A DNA stretch of 46,398 nucleotides from Paenibacillus sp. An7 (GTDB lineage: Bacteria > Bacillota > Bacilli > Paenibacillales > Paenibacillaceae), in contig NZ_WTWX01000003.1 of assembly GCF_009870785.1 (NCBI RefSeq), positions 1 to 46,398 on the forward strand. The letters run 5' to 3'. The translations under genes and the position numbers were made by a program. Every line of letters starts with the position of its first letter. The first letter of the stretch is position 1. This document shows positions 17,152 to 25,932 of the stretch, one piece after another. The notes below the pieces were generated by a model. The model did no database searches. It was given only the letters and a program-made list of their open reading frames with translations, and was not told the origin of the DNA.

Positions 17152-17217
17152 ATGTTTAAGAAAACGGAATATGAGGTTATATATAAAGAAGATAAGTTAC
17201 TAAAAATCTATCTTTGA
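17152..17217 (+). CDS. Possible 21-residue small reading frame
   Basis: A short frame encodes a lysine-rich peptide (MFKKTEYEVIYKEDKLLKIY and one further residue). An AGGAG lies upstream but 14 bases away, which is long. It ends 15 bases before the next small gene. It has no recognisable family and may not be translated. Confidence 0.2.
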   Translation: MFKKTEYEVIYKEDKLLKIYL

Positions 17218-17231
17218 AAAGAGGGATTTCG

Positions 17232-17330
17232 ATGGTAAAATGGTTGAATAATACAGATCCGAACGAGAATGAAGAAGATAAGGCGATTCGTGATGATGAG
17301 CCAGATGCATTCGAAACAGAAGGCAAATAA
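17232..17330 (+). CDS. Small acidic protein of 32 residues
   Basis: A 32-residue frame (start MVKWLNNTDPNENEEDKAIR) has AGAGGG six bases before its ATG and ends in TAA ahead of a hairpin terminator. It carries eleven acidic residues and no hydrophobic segment beyond the first five residues. I know no family for it. A good ribosome binding site and a downstream terminator support expression, and it fills an otherwise empty divergent region between the bce unit and the oxidase. Confidence 0.45.
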   Translation: MVKWLNNTDPNENEEDKAIRDDEPDAFETEGK

Positions 17331-17354
17331 ATAAAATAAGTAAGCAAGTAGAAC

Positions 17355-17390
17355 AATCGCCTGCTCCCACATGTTGATGGGCAGGCGATT
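17355..17390 (+). terminator. Terminator-like hairpin between the small acidic gene and the oxidase
   Basis: AATCGCCTG pairs with CAGGCGATT, with an inner CCCA/TGGG extension and one bulge; CTTTGTTATT follows. It may serve both convergent genes. Confidence 0.6.
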
Positions 17391-17395
17391 CTTTG

Positions 17396-18760
17396 TTATT
17401 CCACAATAACACTTGCTTCCATACTAGGATGCGTGGCACAGTAGTAGGGAAAGCTCCCTTTTTCCTGAAAAGTATAGGAGTACTGCTTGCCAGGTTCAAT
17501 ATGACGAGAATCAAATTGATCATCTATTGAAGTTACGGTGTGAAACATAGGATCGTTGTTAATCCAAGTGACAGTGGTCCCTTGCTTTACTTTGAGTTCG
17601 GGAATGGAGTAACGCATATCGCTGATAACAACGATAGTTCCCTCTCTAATTTCTTCAGGAAGGGTAGCTGTATGCTGATGATGGTTTGTGCCTTGCGGTG
17701 TTTTTCCATCCTTAGTGACCTGGACCATCGTATGCATCCCGCCAGGGTAAATGCCATTGTTGGTATTGTCGGTAATGTTATGACTATGGAAAGGATAGGA
17801 GCCATCTTGATCGAAGGTAATAAGCAGATCGTATCGTTCTCCAGGCCCAACATTAACGGTGTCTTTGATCAGCGGTGAAGTCAGCGGTCTTCCATCGGAA
17901 GCAATCACTTCAAAATGAAATCCATGCAGATGCATAGCGTGAGCTTGATACCCTGTATTAATGAGGCGTACGAGCACCTTGTCTCCGAGTTTTCCATCTA
18001 TCATGGTTGCTGGGTCTTTCTCTGTATCAGGATAGGCCTTCCCATTGATGGTGAAATAGGTGGGATGGAAGGTGGTTCGATCATATTTCTTACCTTCTTC
18101 CACGGCTTTGTGCCACACAGGGTCAATCTCGTTCAGCATAAAAGTATATTCTTTAGTAAAGCCAGGACCGCTCGTCCAAGCTGCATTTGCTCCATCTTTT
18201 GCTTGTACAATAAATGCACCTGTCATCCCCATCTGCAAGTGTTCTACCGTATCGACATGACAATGATAGAAATAAGTCCCCGCATGTGTAGCCTGAAATT
18301 GATAGGAGAAGCTTTCCCCTACGAGCAAATCTTTTGAGGTATGAGGAACACCATCATTCGCCTGATCCGTATCTAGCCCATGAAAATGAATGGTATGGCC
18401 TACCCTCTTTATTCCTTTCTTGGCAGTGCCGATATTAGTAAGAGTAACTTCTACTTGATCACCTTCGTTAACAGTCAAGGCAGGGGCAGGATAAGTTGCC
18501 GATCCTTTTTCATTTTTCTCACTATAACCCCATACATAAACGGAAGTACCGTCCGGCAGTGCAAGAGTGCCGTCTGTAGCATAGAGATGAAATTGTTTAA
18601 CAGCAGGTATTTCACCTTTTTGCCCGGGGTCTGCAGCAGTAGAAGAAGGAATCGCCTGGGCAGGCTCATGAAATAAAGTGCTTACTACAGGAAGAAGCAA
18701 CAGGGCTAATAGAAGGGAAACAGGACATATATATAGAAATTTATTGAATATTTTTCTCAT
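17396..18760 (-). CDS. Secreted multicopper oxidase with C-terminal plastocyanin-like domain
   Basis: This 454-residue protein starts with a Sec signal peptide (cleavage near AQA, residue 36). Two cupredoxin domains follow. Domain 1 has HFH (125-127) and YHCHVD with Cys167, the type 1 copper ligand, plus trinuclear-site histidines. Domain 2 has HLHGFHFEV and FHSHNI but no cysteine. This matches two-domain multicopper oxidases that have type 1 copper only in domain 1. A third cupredoxin at about residues 365-454 has its own full type 1 set: His407, Cys441, His444, Met447. The enzyme would oxidise a metal ion or phenolic compound outside the cell and reduce oxygen. AAAGGA lies before the ATG. 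It is divergent from the stalk protein gene. Confidence 0.9.
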   Translation of the reverse strand: MRKIFNKFLYICPVSLLLALLLLPVVSTLFHEPAQAIPSSTAADPGQKGEIPAVKQFHLYATDGTLALPDGTSVYVWGYSEKNEKGSATYPAPALTVNEGDQVEVTLTNIGTAKKGIKRVGHTIHFHGLDTDQANDGVPHTSKDLLVGESFSYQFQATHAGTYFYHCHVDTVEHLQMGMTGAFIVQAKDGANAAWTSGPGFTKEYTFMLNEIDPVWHKAVEEGKKYDRTTFHPTYFTINGKAYPDTEKDPATMIDGKLGDKVLVRLINTGYQAHAMHLHGFHFEVIASDGRPLTSPLIKDTVNVGPGERYDLLITFDQDGSYPFHSHNITDNTNNGIYPGGMHTMVQVTKDGKTPQGTNHHQHTATLPEEIREGTIVVISDMRYSIPELKVKQGTTVTWINNDPMFHTVTSIDDQFDSRHIEPGKQYSYTFQEKGSFPYYCATHPSMEASVIVE

Positions 18761-18939
18761 AATGTATTCCTTTCATCTCGATCTGGGTAAAGGGTAGAGG
18801 GATGCTTGTAACATAGCTGCCCATCTATTCGTCATTATTATTAGATTATGGCTTAAAGATAAGGATATTAGTCTCCTATATAGGAATTGGAATACGTATA
18901 AGAGTAGAAAGTACAGTTATAAAGGGGAGGATATGGGGA

Positions 18940-20511
18940 ATGAAGAGAGTAATAACCATTGTACTTGCGTTTTTAATTACGATGGGCTGGGGAGGACAGG
19001 GCGCATATCTGTATGCTGCTGGGCAAGGTCTAGTAACAGACCCTTACTTGGACAATGGTCTCAAGATGATCCTAAATAAAGCACAAGATGATGAACTCAC
19101 GGTAAGTGATTTGGAGAAATTAACGGTGATTGACCTTCCTTCTGCGGGAATTCGAAGTCTTTCCGGGCTGGAACATGCGGTTCACCTCACACATCTGCAA
19201 ATTCCATATAACCAGGTCGAGGATTTGTCACCGCTCAAAGAGTTAACAACCCTGCGGGAAATCAATGTTACGAATAACTATGTCAGTTCCATAGAGCCGC
19301 TTGAGAAAAACACACAGATGGAACGACTTATTGTAAGCAATAATGCCATTACATCACTCGGTGTGACACGTAACTTTCCAAGGTTGCATACTCTTTATGC
19401 TGGAGGGAACCAGATCACAAGTTTAGATGGTCTGTCAGGAGCAGCATCCTTACGTGCGCTAGACATCAATTTTAACAAAATTGAAAGTCTAGAACCTTTA
19501 GTAAACATGACATCATTAAAGGAACTGCTGGCTTCCGCTAACCTAATTAAAGATATATCCATTCTTACCAAGCTTGAAAATTTGCAAACTCTCGATCTTA
19601 ATCAAAACCAGATAACAGATGCAACCTACATAAATGAATTACCTAGATCCCTTGTCAGTCTGAAGCTTGCACATAATCCTTTGTCCAATATAGACGAGCT
19701 GCAAAATATGAGTCATCTTGTGAATCTTGAGATTCTAGATCTGTCAGGCTTACAGCTGAACAGTCTTACTCCTATTCAAGATCTACAGCAACTTACAGAT
19801 CTAAACGCTTCTGATAATCAGATAACTAGCCTAGAACCACTGGAGAATTTAAAATTACTAACGAATATCGATGTGTCCAAGAATCTAATTTTTAATCTTG
19901 AACCTTTACAGCATTTGAGCCATATACAGAGTTTAAATCTATCCAGTAATCTAGTTTGGGACTTGTTGCCGATCCAGAATCAACAGTTTACCTATATACG
20001 CCAAGAATCCTCAGGAGAACCTTCTTATTATGGGCTGAATCTAAAAGATAATTATCTTGATCTAACTTATGGATTGGATACGTGGAGTTTGTTCACTGAG
20101 CTTGGAGGGAACCCGGAAGATGTGACTCCACAGGGGAGATACCAGCGACTTCAGGAAGGGTCAAAAACAGCCTATATGGGTGATGAACCTTATTCACTTC
20201 AAGTTGCTCCTTTTCTTGAAAAAGGACGTACTTATGTGCCTCTTCGTTTTATATCTGAGCAGCTTGGAGCCGATGTTACATGGGATCAAAAGAAGAAAGA
20301 GGTCACCATTCAGAAAAATGATATGTCCATCCAGTGGACTGCCTACAATAGACAAGTGAAGGTAAATGGCAAGACTACAATCAATGATGCTCCGCTGTTG
20401 TTAAAAGGCGGAGTGACCTGTATTCCCCTCCGTTTTGTATCTGAACAGCTGGGAACGAAAGTGAGCTATATAAATAACTCAAAAACAACACTCATCTTTG
20501 CGGATAAATAA
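18940..20511 (+). CDS. Secreted leucine-rich-repeat protein with C-terminal stalk (copper amine oxidase N-like) domain
   Basis: This 523-residue protein has a signal peptide (first ~27 residues), then about twelve internalin-type leucine-rich repeats of about 22 residues between residues 60 and 360 (pattern L-x-x-L-x-x-L-x-x-N-x-I-x-x-L-x-P-L). The C-terminal ~115 residues hold the domain first named from copper amine oxidases: two copies of the TYVPLRFISEQLGADVTW type (the second CIPLRFVSEQLGTKVSY). In Paenibacillus such proteins are surface or secreted and bind walls or other proteins. GGGGAGG lies about nine bases before the ATG. A terminator follows. There is no LPXTG or SLH anchor. Confidence 0.88.
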   Translation: MKRVITIVLAFLITMGWGGQGAYLYAAGQGLVTDPYLDNGLKMILNKAQDDELTVSDLEKLTVIDLPSAGIRSLSGLEHAVHLTHLQIPYNQVEDLSPLKELTTLREINVTNNYVSSIEPLEKNTQMERLIVSNNAITSLGVTRNFPRLHTLYAGGNQITSLDGLSGAASLRALDINFNKIESLEPLVNMTSLKELLASANLIKDISILTKLENLQTLDLNQNQITDATYINELPRSLVSLKLAHNPLSNIDELQNMSHLVNLEILDLSGLQLNSLTPIQDLQQLTDLNASDNQITSLEPLENLKLLTNIDVSKNLIFNLEPLQHLSHIQSLNLSSNLVWDLLPIQNQQFTYIRQESSGEPSYYGLNLKDNYLDLTYGLDTWSLFTELGGNPEDVTPQGRYQRLQEGSKTAYMGDEPYSLQVAPFLEKGRTYVPLRFISEQLGADVTWDQKKKEVTIQKNDMSIQWTAYNRQVKVNGKTTINDAPLLLKGGVTCIPLRFVSEQLGTKVSYINNSKTTLIFADK

Positions 20512-20518
20512 GCTTAAG

Positions 20519-20552
20519 CCCCCGGTTATGTTCGGGGGTTCTTCGCTTTTTT
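20519..20552 (+). terminator. Intrinsic terminator after the LRR/stalk gene
   Basis: CCCCCG / CGGGGG stem with an eight-base loop, followed by a T-rich tract interrupted by CTTCGC. Confidence 0.75.
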
Positions 20553-20637
20553 ACCGATAGATCAGGAGAATGTTAATTTTATAAAAGTGAGAATTAAATC
20601 ACTGCTAAACAGAAAAGTATGATAAAATCTGTTTTAT

Positions 20638-20657
20638 GATATTGATAATCATTATCA
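20638..20657 (+). promoter_or_regulatory. Fur box upstream of the AraC regulator
   Basis: GATATTGATAATCATTATC matches the 19-base Fur consensus at 18 of 19 positions, and TGATAATCATTATCA (20643-20657) is a perfect 7-1-7 Fur dyad. It lies 25 bases before the start codon and just downstream of a TATGAT -10-like box, so iron-loaded Fur would repress the gene. Confidence 0.88.
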
Positions 20658-20681
20658 ACAATAGGGTGGTGATTATGTTTC

Positions 20682-21527
20682 ATGGCTGAGATGACAACCT
20701 CAACAGCGGGTAAGGTACAAAGCAAGCAACTCTTAGATTGCTCGGTTGTTAATCTGAAAGAAGTTCTTAAAGTAAGTGTAAGTAACAAGTGGAATACTTC
20801 TGATCTGAATCATCATTCTTCTCATCTGCTGATGGTTGCTGAGGGACAGGGATGCTTAACAGGGAGGGATTGTTCTCTTCCCGTTGATGGTACCTGCATC
20901 TATTCGTGTATGAATGAGGAGAAGCTGATGATGGATTGTAAGGGAAGCGACAAAGTGAACCTTACCATAATTGGCTATGATGTATATCAACAAGTTGACC
21001 CGAAGCAGCCTCTGCTTATAACAGAGATACCGCCTGTGGGACACTTACTGGATCTATCGAATCATGAGGTCAACTGGTTTACCGGTATATGTAATTCGAT
21101 TTATGGTCACTGGCACAGCGGGGAAGGACTTGGGAGATATCGCAGTCAGCTTCTTTTTCAGGAGGCTTTATACTGGATTGCGAAAAGCAGTGACCAGGCT
21201 AGGGCAGACACTGACTCTGCATTACAGTCCACCAAAGATTACATTGATCAGCATTACACAGAAAACTTGCCGCTAGACAAACTTTGCCGGATGGCAGGAC
21301 TAAGTTTGAAATACTACAGCGAGCTGTTCAAAAAGCACTACGCAGTCAGTGTAACAGAATACATAGCCACCGTCCGAATGGAGCACGCCAAACGACTCAT
21401 GATGGACCCTGAGCTGAAGCTGAGGGAGATTGCACATCTTGTTGGATATCCGGATGAGTTTTATTTTAGCCGCAAGTTTAAGAAGATGATGGGAACTTCC
21501 CCTTCTGCCTATCGAGCAAGTCATTAG
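20682..21527 (+). CDS. AraC-family regulator, iron-controlled
   Basis: This 281-residue protein has an N-terminal domain of about 180 residues without a clear family signature and a C-terminal AraC/XylS DNA-binding domain with two helix-turn-helix units (LPLDKLCRMAGLSLKYYSEL and LREIAHLVGYPDEFYFSRKF, ending TSPSAYR). The perfect Fur box just upstream says it is made in iron starvation. AraC proteins of this kind, such as Btr of Bacillus subtilis, activate siderophore uptake genes; the FecCD permeases 3.4 kb downstream are candidate targets. Unlike Btr it has no fused siderophore-binding domain. The ribosome binding site GGTGG is about ten bases from the ATG. Confidence 0.88.
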   Translation: MAEMTTSTAGKVQSKQLLDCSVVNLKEVLKVSVSNKWNTSDLNHHSSHLLMVAEGQGCLTGRDCSLPVDGTCIYSCMNEEKLMMDCKGSDKVNLTIIGYDVYQQVDPKQPLLITEIPPVGHLLDLSNHEVNWFTGICNSIYGHWHSGEGLGRYRSQLLFQEALYWIAKSSDQARADTDSALQSTKDYIDQHYTENLPLDKLCRMAGLSLKYYSELFKKHYAVSVTEYIATVRMEHAKRLMMDPELKLREIAHLVGYPDEFYFSRKFKKMMGTSPSAYRASH

Positions 21528-21704
21528 TTCAGCGCTTCTTTTGCTATTTCGTCCGTGGTATTCGTGATTAGACCTTGTTTAAACCTGAAAAGTTTGGGAC
21601 AATAATAAACGGACTCAGGAAGATAGGTAACGTATTTTTGTATATGAGACGCAAAGGTTTGAATAGATTTTATTTTAAAGTTTTGAAAAGAGGGCCGTTT
21701 TGTC

Positions 21705-22793
21705 ATGAAGAAACCATCCATTTATGGATTAACTCAAGAACATATGGGAGTTTGGCTGGAAGAACACGGCCATAAGAAATCTCGGGCATCCCATGTATGG
21801 GAGTGGCTGTACCGGAGACGTGTGAAGGATTTCGCGGAGATGACGGAAGTGAACAAGAGCTGTGTTCAGCTGTTATCCGAGCATTTTGTAATAGAGACAT
21901 TAACGGAACATACAAGGCAGGAATCGGCAGACGGAACGATCAAGTTCCTATTTCGTCTGGAAGACGGTAATCTTATTGAGACGGTGCTGATGCGCCATAA
22001 ATTTGGACTTTCTGTTTGTGTAACAACGCAGGTAGGGTGTAATATTGGCTGCAGCTTCTGTGCGAGTGGTCTGCTTATGAAAAGCCGTGACCTTTCTGCC
22101 GGAGAGATCGTAGAGCAGATTATGAAAGTTCAGTTCCATCTTGACCAGGCGGGTAAGGGGGAGCGGGTGAGTCATATCGTGGTGATGGGTATCGGCGAGC
22201 CTTTTGATAACTATGACAATATATCTGACTTTATCCGTGTGGTGAAGGATCATAAGGGACTGGCTATTGGGGCAAGACATATCACGGTTTCGACTAGCGG
22301 ACTAGCGGATAAAATTAAAGAATTTGCCGATTCGGACCTGAACGTTAATCTTGCTGTATCACTGCATGCACCGAATAATGAGCTTCGCACACGGATTATG
22401 AAGATTAATAAAGCGATTCCGATTGAGAAGCTCATGGAAGCCATTGAATATTACTGGGATACTACAAATCGGCGGATTACGATTGAATATATTCTCCTGC
22501 AAGGAGTTAATGACCAGCCTGAACATGCACTTGAGCTTGCAGAACTGCTGAAAAATCGCCGGAATTTAGCGATCGTCAACCTGATCCCATATAATCCGGT
22601 AGATGAGCATAGTCAGTATCAGCGGAGTGAGAAAGACTCCATTACTGCCTTCTATGATGTGCTGAAAAAGCAGAATATCAGCGTAAGTGTGAGACTTGAA
22701 CATGGTGCCGATATCGATGCAGCTTGCGGCCAGCTTCGGAGTAAGCAAATTCGTAAAGACCAAGGCGGCAGTATAGAGAAAGTAACATCTTAA
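21705..22793 (+). CDS. rlmN: RlmN/Cfr-family radical SAM rRNA (adenine-C2/C8) methyltransferase
   Basis: This 362-residue protein has the full RlmN/Cfr layout: an N-terminal helical domain, [20 protein letters not shown], the radical SAM motif in [17 protein letters not shown] (CxxxCxxC), the [11 protein letters not shown] stretch, and the C-terminal methyl-carrying cysteine in DIDAACGQL. It would methylate adenosine 2503 of 23S rRNA (C2, and possibly tRNA). It resembles RlmN more than Cfr around the cluster, but the residues after it ([10 protein letters not shown]) differ from the usual TLGGLKRNL. The neighbourhood is not the usual rlmN one, so it may be a second copy. AGAGGG lies about ten bases before the ATG. 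Confidence 0.88.
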   Translation: MKKPSIYGLTQEHMGVWLEEHGHKKSRASHVWEWLYRRRVKDFAEMTEVNKSCVQLLSEHFVIETLTEHTRQESADGTIKFLFRLEDGNLIETVLMRHKFGLSVCVTTQVGCNIGCSFCASGLLMKSRDLSAGEIVEQIMKVQFHLDQAGKGERVSHIVVMGIGEPFDNYDNISDFIRVVKDHKGLAIGARHITVSTSGLADKIKEFADSDLNVNLAVSLHAPNNELRTRIMKINKAIPIEKLMEAIEYYWDTTNRRITIEYILLQGVNDQPEHALELAELLKNRRNLAIVNLIPYNPVDEHSQYQRSEKDSITAFYDVLKKQNISVSVRLEHGADIDAACGQLRSKQIRKDQGGSIEKVTS

Positions 22794-22847
22794 TTGAGAT
22801 CAAGCTGCTATAGCAGGGAATTTAGTTCTAGATAGGCATAATAAAAA

Positions 22848-22896
22848 AACCTCTGTATCCAAGATGAACGAAAGATTCATCAAGGATACAGAGGTT
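22848..22896. terminator. Bidirectional terminator between rlmN and the peptide transporter
   Basis: Perfect 13-base-pair outer stem (AACCTCTGTATCC / GGATACAGAGGTT) with an inner GATGAA/TTCATC stem. T-runs follow on both strands. Confidence 0.92.
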
Positions 22897-22909
22897 TTTA
22901 CGTTCTATT

Positions 22910-24412
22910 TTATTTAATCCCCTTCATGTAGGATTGAATTTTTGGTGCAATGATAAACAGGATGATACCAAGGACGATCGACGTTCCGCCAATCACTCCG
23001 AAATAAATCATCTCTGTTTCTTCGGAATACAGAGGTGCAATTAGAGCATTGATTGCTTGAGCAGCTGCGTTGGTTAAGAACCACAAACTCATCGTTTGAG
23101 CTGAGAACGCTGCAGGTGCAAGTTTTGTAGTTGCAGATAGACCAACCGGCGACAAGCAAAGCTCACCAAGCACGACAATGAAGTAACTCAGTACTAGCCA
23201 GAGAGGGCTTACCAGGCTGTTTTCTCCTCCGAAGTAAGAAGGCAGAAGAATAACCAAGAAAGATAGACCTGCGAACAGCAAACCGAATGCAAACTTTCTA
23301 GGAACAGATGGCTGACGATTGCCAAGTTTCACCCAAAGTCCAGCAAAAACAGGTGCAAGCAAGATAACGAATAGTGGATTTAGGGACTGGAAGAAAGCCG
23401 GCTTAAGTTTGAGCCCGAAGATTTCCAGTTGTGTTCTCGTATCTGCATAGCTGGCAAGAATCGTGGAACCTTGCTCTTGGATTGCCCAGAACATAACAGC
23501 TGCAATGAACAATGGAATGTAAGCCACTAGATTAGAGCGCTCGACAGCAGTTGTTTTTGGACTGCGGTACATAACAATAAAGTAACTAACCGGAATCAGT
23601 ATTCCGAGGAATGCAATAATATTTACAAATACCGGGAATGTAAGAATTCCTGTCTGAATACCAATAAGAACAAGAATAGCAATGACTACAAAACCTACTG
23701 CTATTGTAGTAAAGATCTTTTTCTTCTCATGTGGAGCAAGCCGGTTATTTACAACCGTACCAGCAAGTCCAAGATTTTTCTTCTTCGTAACGACGAAAAC
23801 AATCAAACCAATTAACATACCAATTGCTGCTAAGCTGAAGCCAAGATGGAAGTTGTTTGATCCGTTACTCGTTGCAACTGATCCTACTACAAGCGGAGCC
23901 AAGAATCCGCCAAGGTTAATCCCCATATAGAAAATACTGAAACCAGCATCACGGCGGTTATCTTCAGGGCTGTAAATATCCCCGACTACGCTGGATACAT
24001 TCGGTTTGAGTAAGCCTGTCCCAAGGACAATGAGAACCATAGAAGCAAAGAATAAAGAAACACTGCCGGGAATAGCAAGTGCGATGTGTCCGAGCATGAT
24101 GAGGACACCGCCATAGAATACGGCTTTTGATGTTCCAAAGACACGGTCTGCTAACCAACCGCCGATAATGCCTGACATGTAGACAAGGGAACCATAGATG
24201 GACATGATCGATAGAGCGAGTGACCGATCAAGACCAAGTCCGCCTTGTGAAACTTCGTAATACATATAGTAAACGAGGATTGCCCGCATTCCGTAATACG
24301 AGAAACGTTCCCAGAACTCAGTAAAGAAGAGGGTGAACAATCCTTTAGGGTGTCCAAAAAATCCTTTCTGGGGGACACTGTCTACAATTTCTTTTTTCGT
24401 GATGTCTGCCAT
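22910..24412 (-). CDS. POT-family proton-coupled di-/tripeptide transporter
   Basis: This 500-residue membrane protein has the PTR2/POT signatures: EFWERFSYYGMRAIL in helix 1 (the E-x-x-E-R proton-coupling motif), GGWLADRVFGTSKAVFYGG, and FSIFYMGINLGGFLAPLVVG. About fourteen helices are visible, as in bacterial DtpT-type symporters, which import short peptides with protons. GGGAGG lies upstream of the ATG at a slightly long spacing. It is a single-gene unit; an AT-rich dyad about 160 bases upstream could be an operator. Confidence 0.92.
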   Translation of the reverse strand: MADITKKEIVDSVPQKGFFGHPKGLFTLFFTEFWERFSYYGMRAILVYYMYYEVSQGGLGLDRSLALSIMSIYGSLVYMSGIIGGWLADRVFGTSKAVFYGGVLIMLGHIALAIPGSVSLFFASMVLIVLGTGLLKPNVSSVVGDIYSPEDNRRDAGFSIFYMGINLGGFLAPLVVGSVATSNGSNNFHLGFSLAAIGMLIGLIVFVVTKKKNLGLAGTVVNNRLAPHEKKKIFTTIAVGFVVIAILVLIGIQTGILTFPVFVNIIAFLGILIPVSYFIVMYRSPKTTAVERSNLVAYIPLFIAAVMFWAIQEQGSTILASYADTRTQLEIFGLKLKPAFFQSLNPLFVILLAPVFAGLWVKLGNRQPSVPRKFAFGLLFAGLSFLVILLPSYFGGENSLVSPLWLVLSYFIVVLGELCLSPVGLSATTKLAPAAFSAQTMSLWFLTNAAAQAINALIAPLYSEETEMIYFGVIGGTSIVLGIILFIIAPKIQSYMKGIK

Positions 24413-24888
24413 TACATAACCTCCCTGATTTGATAGATATAATAACCTTATATGTTTTGGACTGTCAAAAGATATGGGACATGTAAATTCAGGAACTCCA
24501 TATTTCTTTTAACAACCTATATATAATTCACAAATTCACTCCGTTTATTTATACCCACTATCCTTCTCTTTTAACAAAAATGTTAAATGAAAGAAGGGCA
24601 CCACATTGACACGCTAATCGGATAAAGTATGAAGACACACGTTACTAGGTGATGGGTAGAAAATAAAAGGGTTTAGATACGGGTTAAATTATCATAGGCC
24701 TGATTTCCGACTCAGTGAAAAATGTCACACTTAATCATGATAGATCTGTGACATATATAAAGGTAGTTGAAATGGAATTGTATCATCTCTTAGGCAACCT
24801 GAACAGACAAGATATGGAATCTAATAGCGGACAAAAAAAAGCTGCCAAGCATAGGCTTGACAGCTTAATTCCACTCGATCTGACCTGC
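24413..24888. other. Gene-poor intergenic region (476 bases)
   Basis: No convincing gene. It should hold the promoter of the peptide transporter. A perfect dyad TTTAACA-AAAA-TGTTAAA lies at 24570-24587, and a wider inverted repeat TGTCACA (24723-24729) / TGTGACA (24747-24753) encloses ATCATGAT. A terminator for the FecCD permeases lies at the right edge. A 61-codon frame at 24715-24900 lacks a ribosome binding site and runs through that terminator, so I do not call it. Confidence 0.6.
24832..24866 (-). terminator. Intrinsic terminator after the FecCD permease genes
   Basis: AAGCTG/CAGCTT and CAAGC/GCTTG arms with one mismatch and a four-base loop, followed by eight T residues on the minus strand, 23 bases past the stop codon. 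Confidence 0.9.
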
Positions 24889-25932
24889 TTACATTTTTGA
24901 TTTGGACAACAAATAAAGGAAGTAGGGAGCCCCGATAATAGCCACCATAATTCCGGCATGTATTTCTGTAGCAGGAAATACCAATCGGCCAAGCGTATCT
25001 GCCATGAGCAGCAGCAGGGCGCCGCCGAGCGCGGATGCAGGCAGCAACATTCGGTGCCCTGGACCAACAAGACGGCGTGCAAGATGGGGAGCAATCAGAC
25101 CAACGAATCCAATTCCGCCCGTAAAGGCAACACAGGCAGCGGCTAATCCTACGGCAATGAGCAGCAAGTATAGCCGTTCACGATTGAGATTTACTCCAAG
25201 CGAGGAGGCAACGTTCTCATCCAGTGATAAAGCATCAAGCTTTCGCGACTTCAAAAAGGCGAAGACGATAAGCAGCAACACCCAAGGCAGGAGAGTAAGT
25301 ACCTGCTTCCAAGTTGACCCCCAAATGCTTCCGGCAAGCCAGCTGGCTACCATATCGTACTTATTCGGGTTAAGCCTGAGCATAAGGACAATCATTAGGC
25401 CATTCACAGCTGCAGTAACTGCAATTCCCGTCAGCACCATTCGATTGGGATTCAGCCCATCCCTTTTGCTATAAGAGAGTACATAAATAATAGCTGCAAC
25501 CATTAGACCCCCAGCTAGGGCGAGAAAAGGCAATAGCAGCGTAGGGGCTTTCGCCGTGCTGCTGTAGAAAGACAGATAGAGCACAACGATGAGCCCGGAA
25601 CCTGAAGTGATTCCTAGGATACCCGGGTCCGCAAGTGCATTTCTCGATACCCCTTGCAGAATGCAGCCTGATACAGCAAGCCCAGCACCTACGAGCATGG
25701 ATATAACAATGCGAGGCAGACGAAATTCGAACAAAATAAGGTTTTGCCGAGAGGTACCTTTGCCAAGGATTGTGTTTAGTACTTCTGCAGGGGCCAGCTT
25801 AGAAAAACCAGTGTTCATACTAAGGAAGATGAAAGCAATCATGAGGACAGCAAAAGTGATCATGACTGCCCATTGGCGTTTAAGACGCTTTTCCGTACTT
25901 TGCTGCATTTGTTCAGCAAGTGATTTTTTCAT
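24889..25932 (-). CDS. FecCD-family siderophore ABC permease (second subunit)
   Basis: This 347-residue protein is an iron-siderophore permease of the FecCD/BtuC family with about ten helices and conserved stretches RLPRIVISMLVGAGLAVSG, QGVSRNALADPGILGITSG, and TGGIGFVGLIAPHLARRLVG near the C-terminus (the last contacts the ATPase). It forms a heterodimeric channel with the upstream permease; its ATG overlaps the upstream TAA by one base and has GGGAGGGG six bases before it. No ATPase or binding protein is present in the window, so these must be encoded elsewhere, as with the shared YusV ATPase in Bacillus subtilis. Confidence 0.92.
   Translation of the reverse strand: MKKSLAEQMQQSTEKRLKRQWAVMITFAVLMIAFIFLSMNTGFSKLAPAEVLNTILGKGTSRQNLILFEFRLPRIVISMLVGAGLAVSGCILQGVSRNALADPGILGITSGSGLIVVLYLSFYSSTAKAPTLLLPFLALAGGLMVAAIIYVLSYSKRDGLNPNRMVLTGIAVTAAVNGLMIVLMLRLNPNKYDMVASWLAGSIWGSTWKQVLTLLPWVLLLIVFAFLKSRKLDALSLDENVASSLGVNLNRERLYLLLIAVGLAAACVAFTGGIGFVGLIAPHLARRLVGPGHRMLLPASALGGALLLLMADTLGRLVFPATEIHAGIMVAIIGAPYFLYLLSKSKM

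Noticed and set aside
18874..18885. Palindrome TCCTATATAGGA between the oxidase and the LRR/stalk gene, considered as a copper-responsive operator
   Set aside because: It does not match CsoR, CopY or CueR boxes that I know, and short AT-rich palindromes are common by chance.
21575..21775. 66-codon frame overlapping the start of the RlmN/Cfr-family gene, considered as a leader peptide
   Set aside because: It starts with TTG, has no ribosome binding site and runs into the methyltransferase gene in another frame; no attenuator structure was convincing.
24715..24900. 61-codon + strand frame in the intergenic region before the FecCD permeases
   Set aside because: No ribosome binding site, and it passes through the minus-strand terminator and the end of the permease gene.
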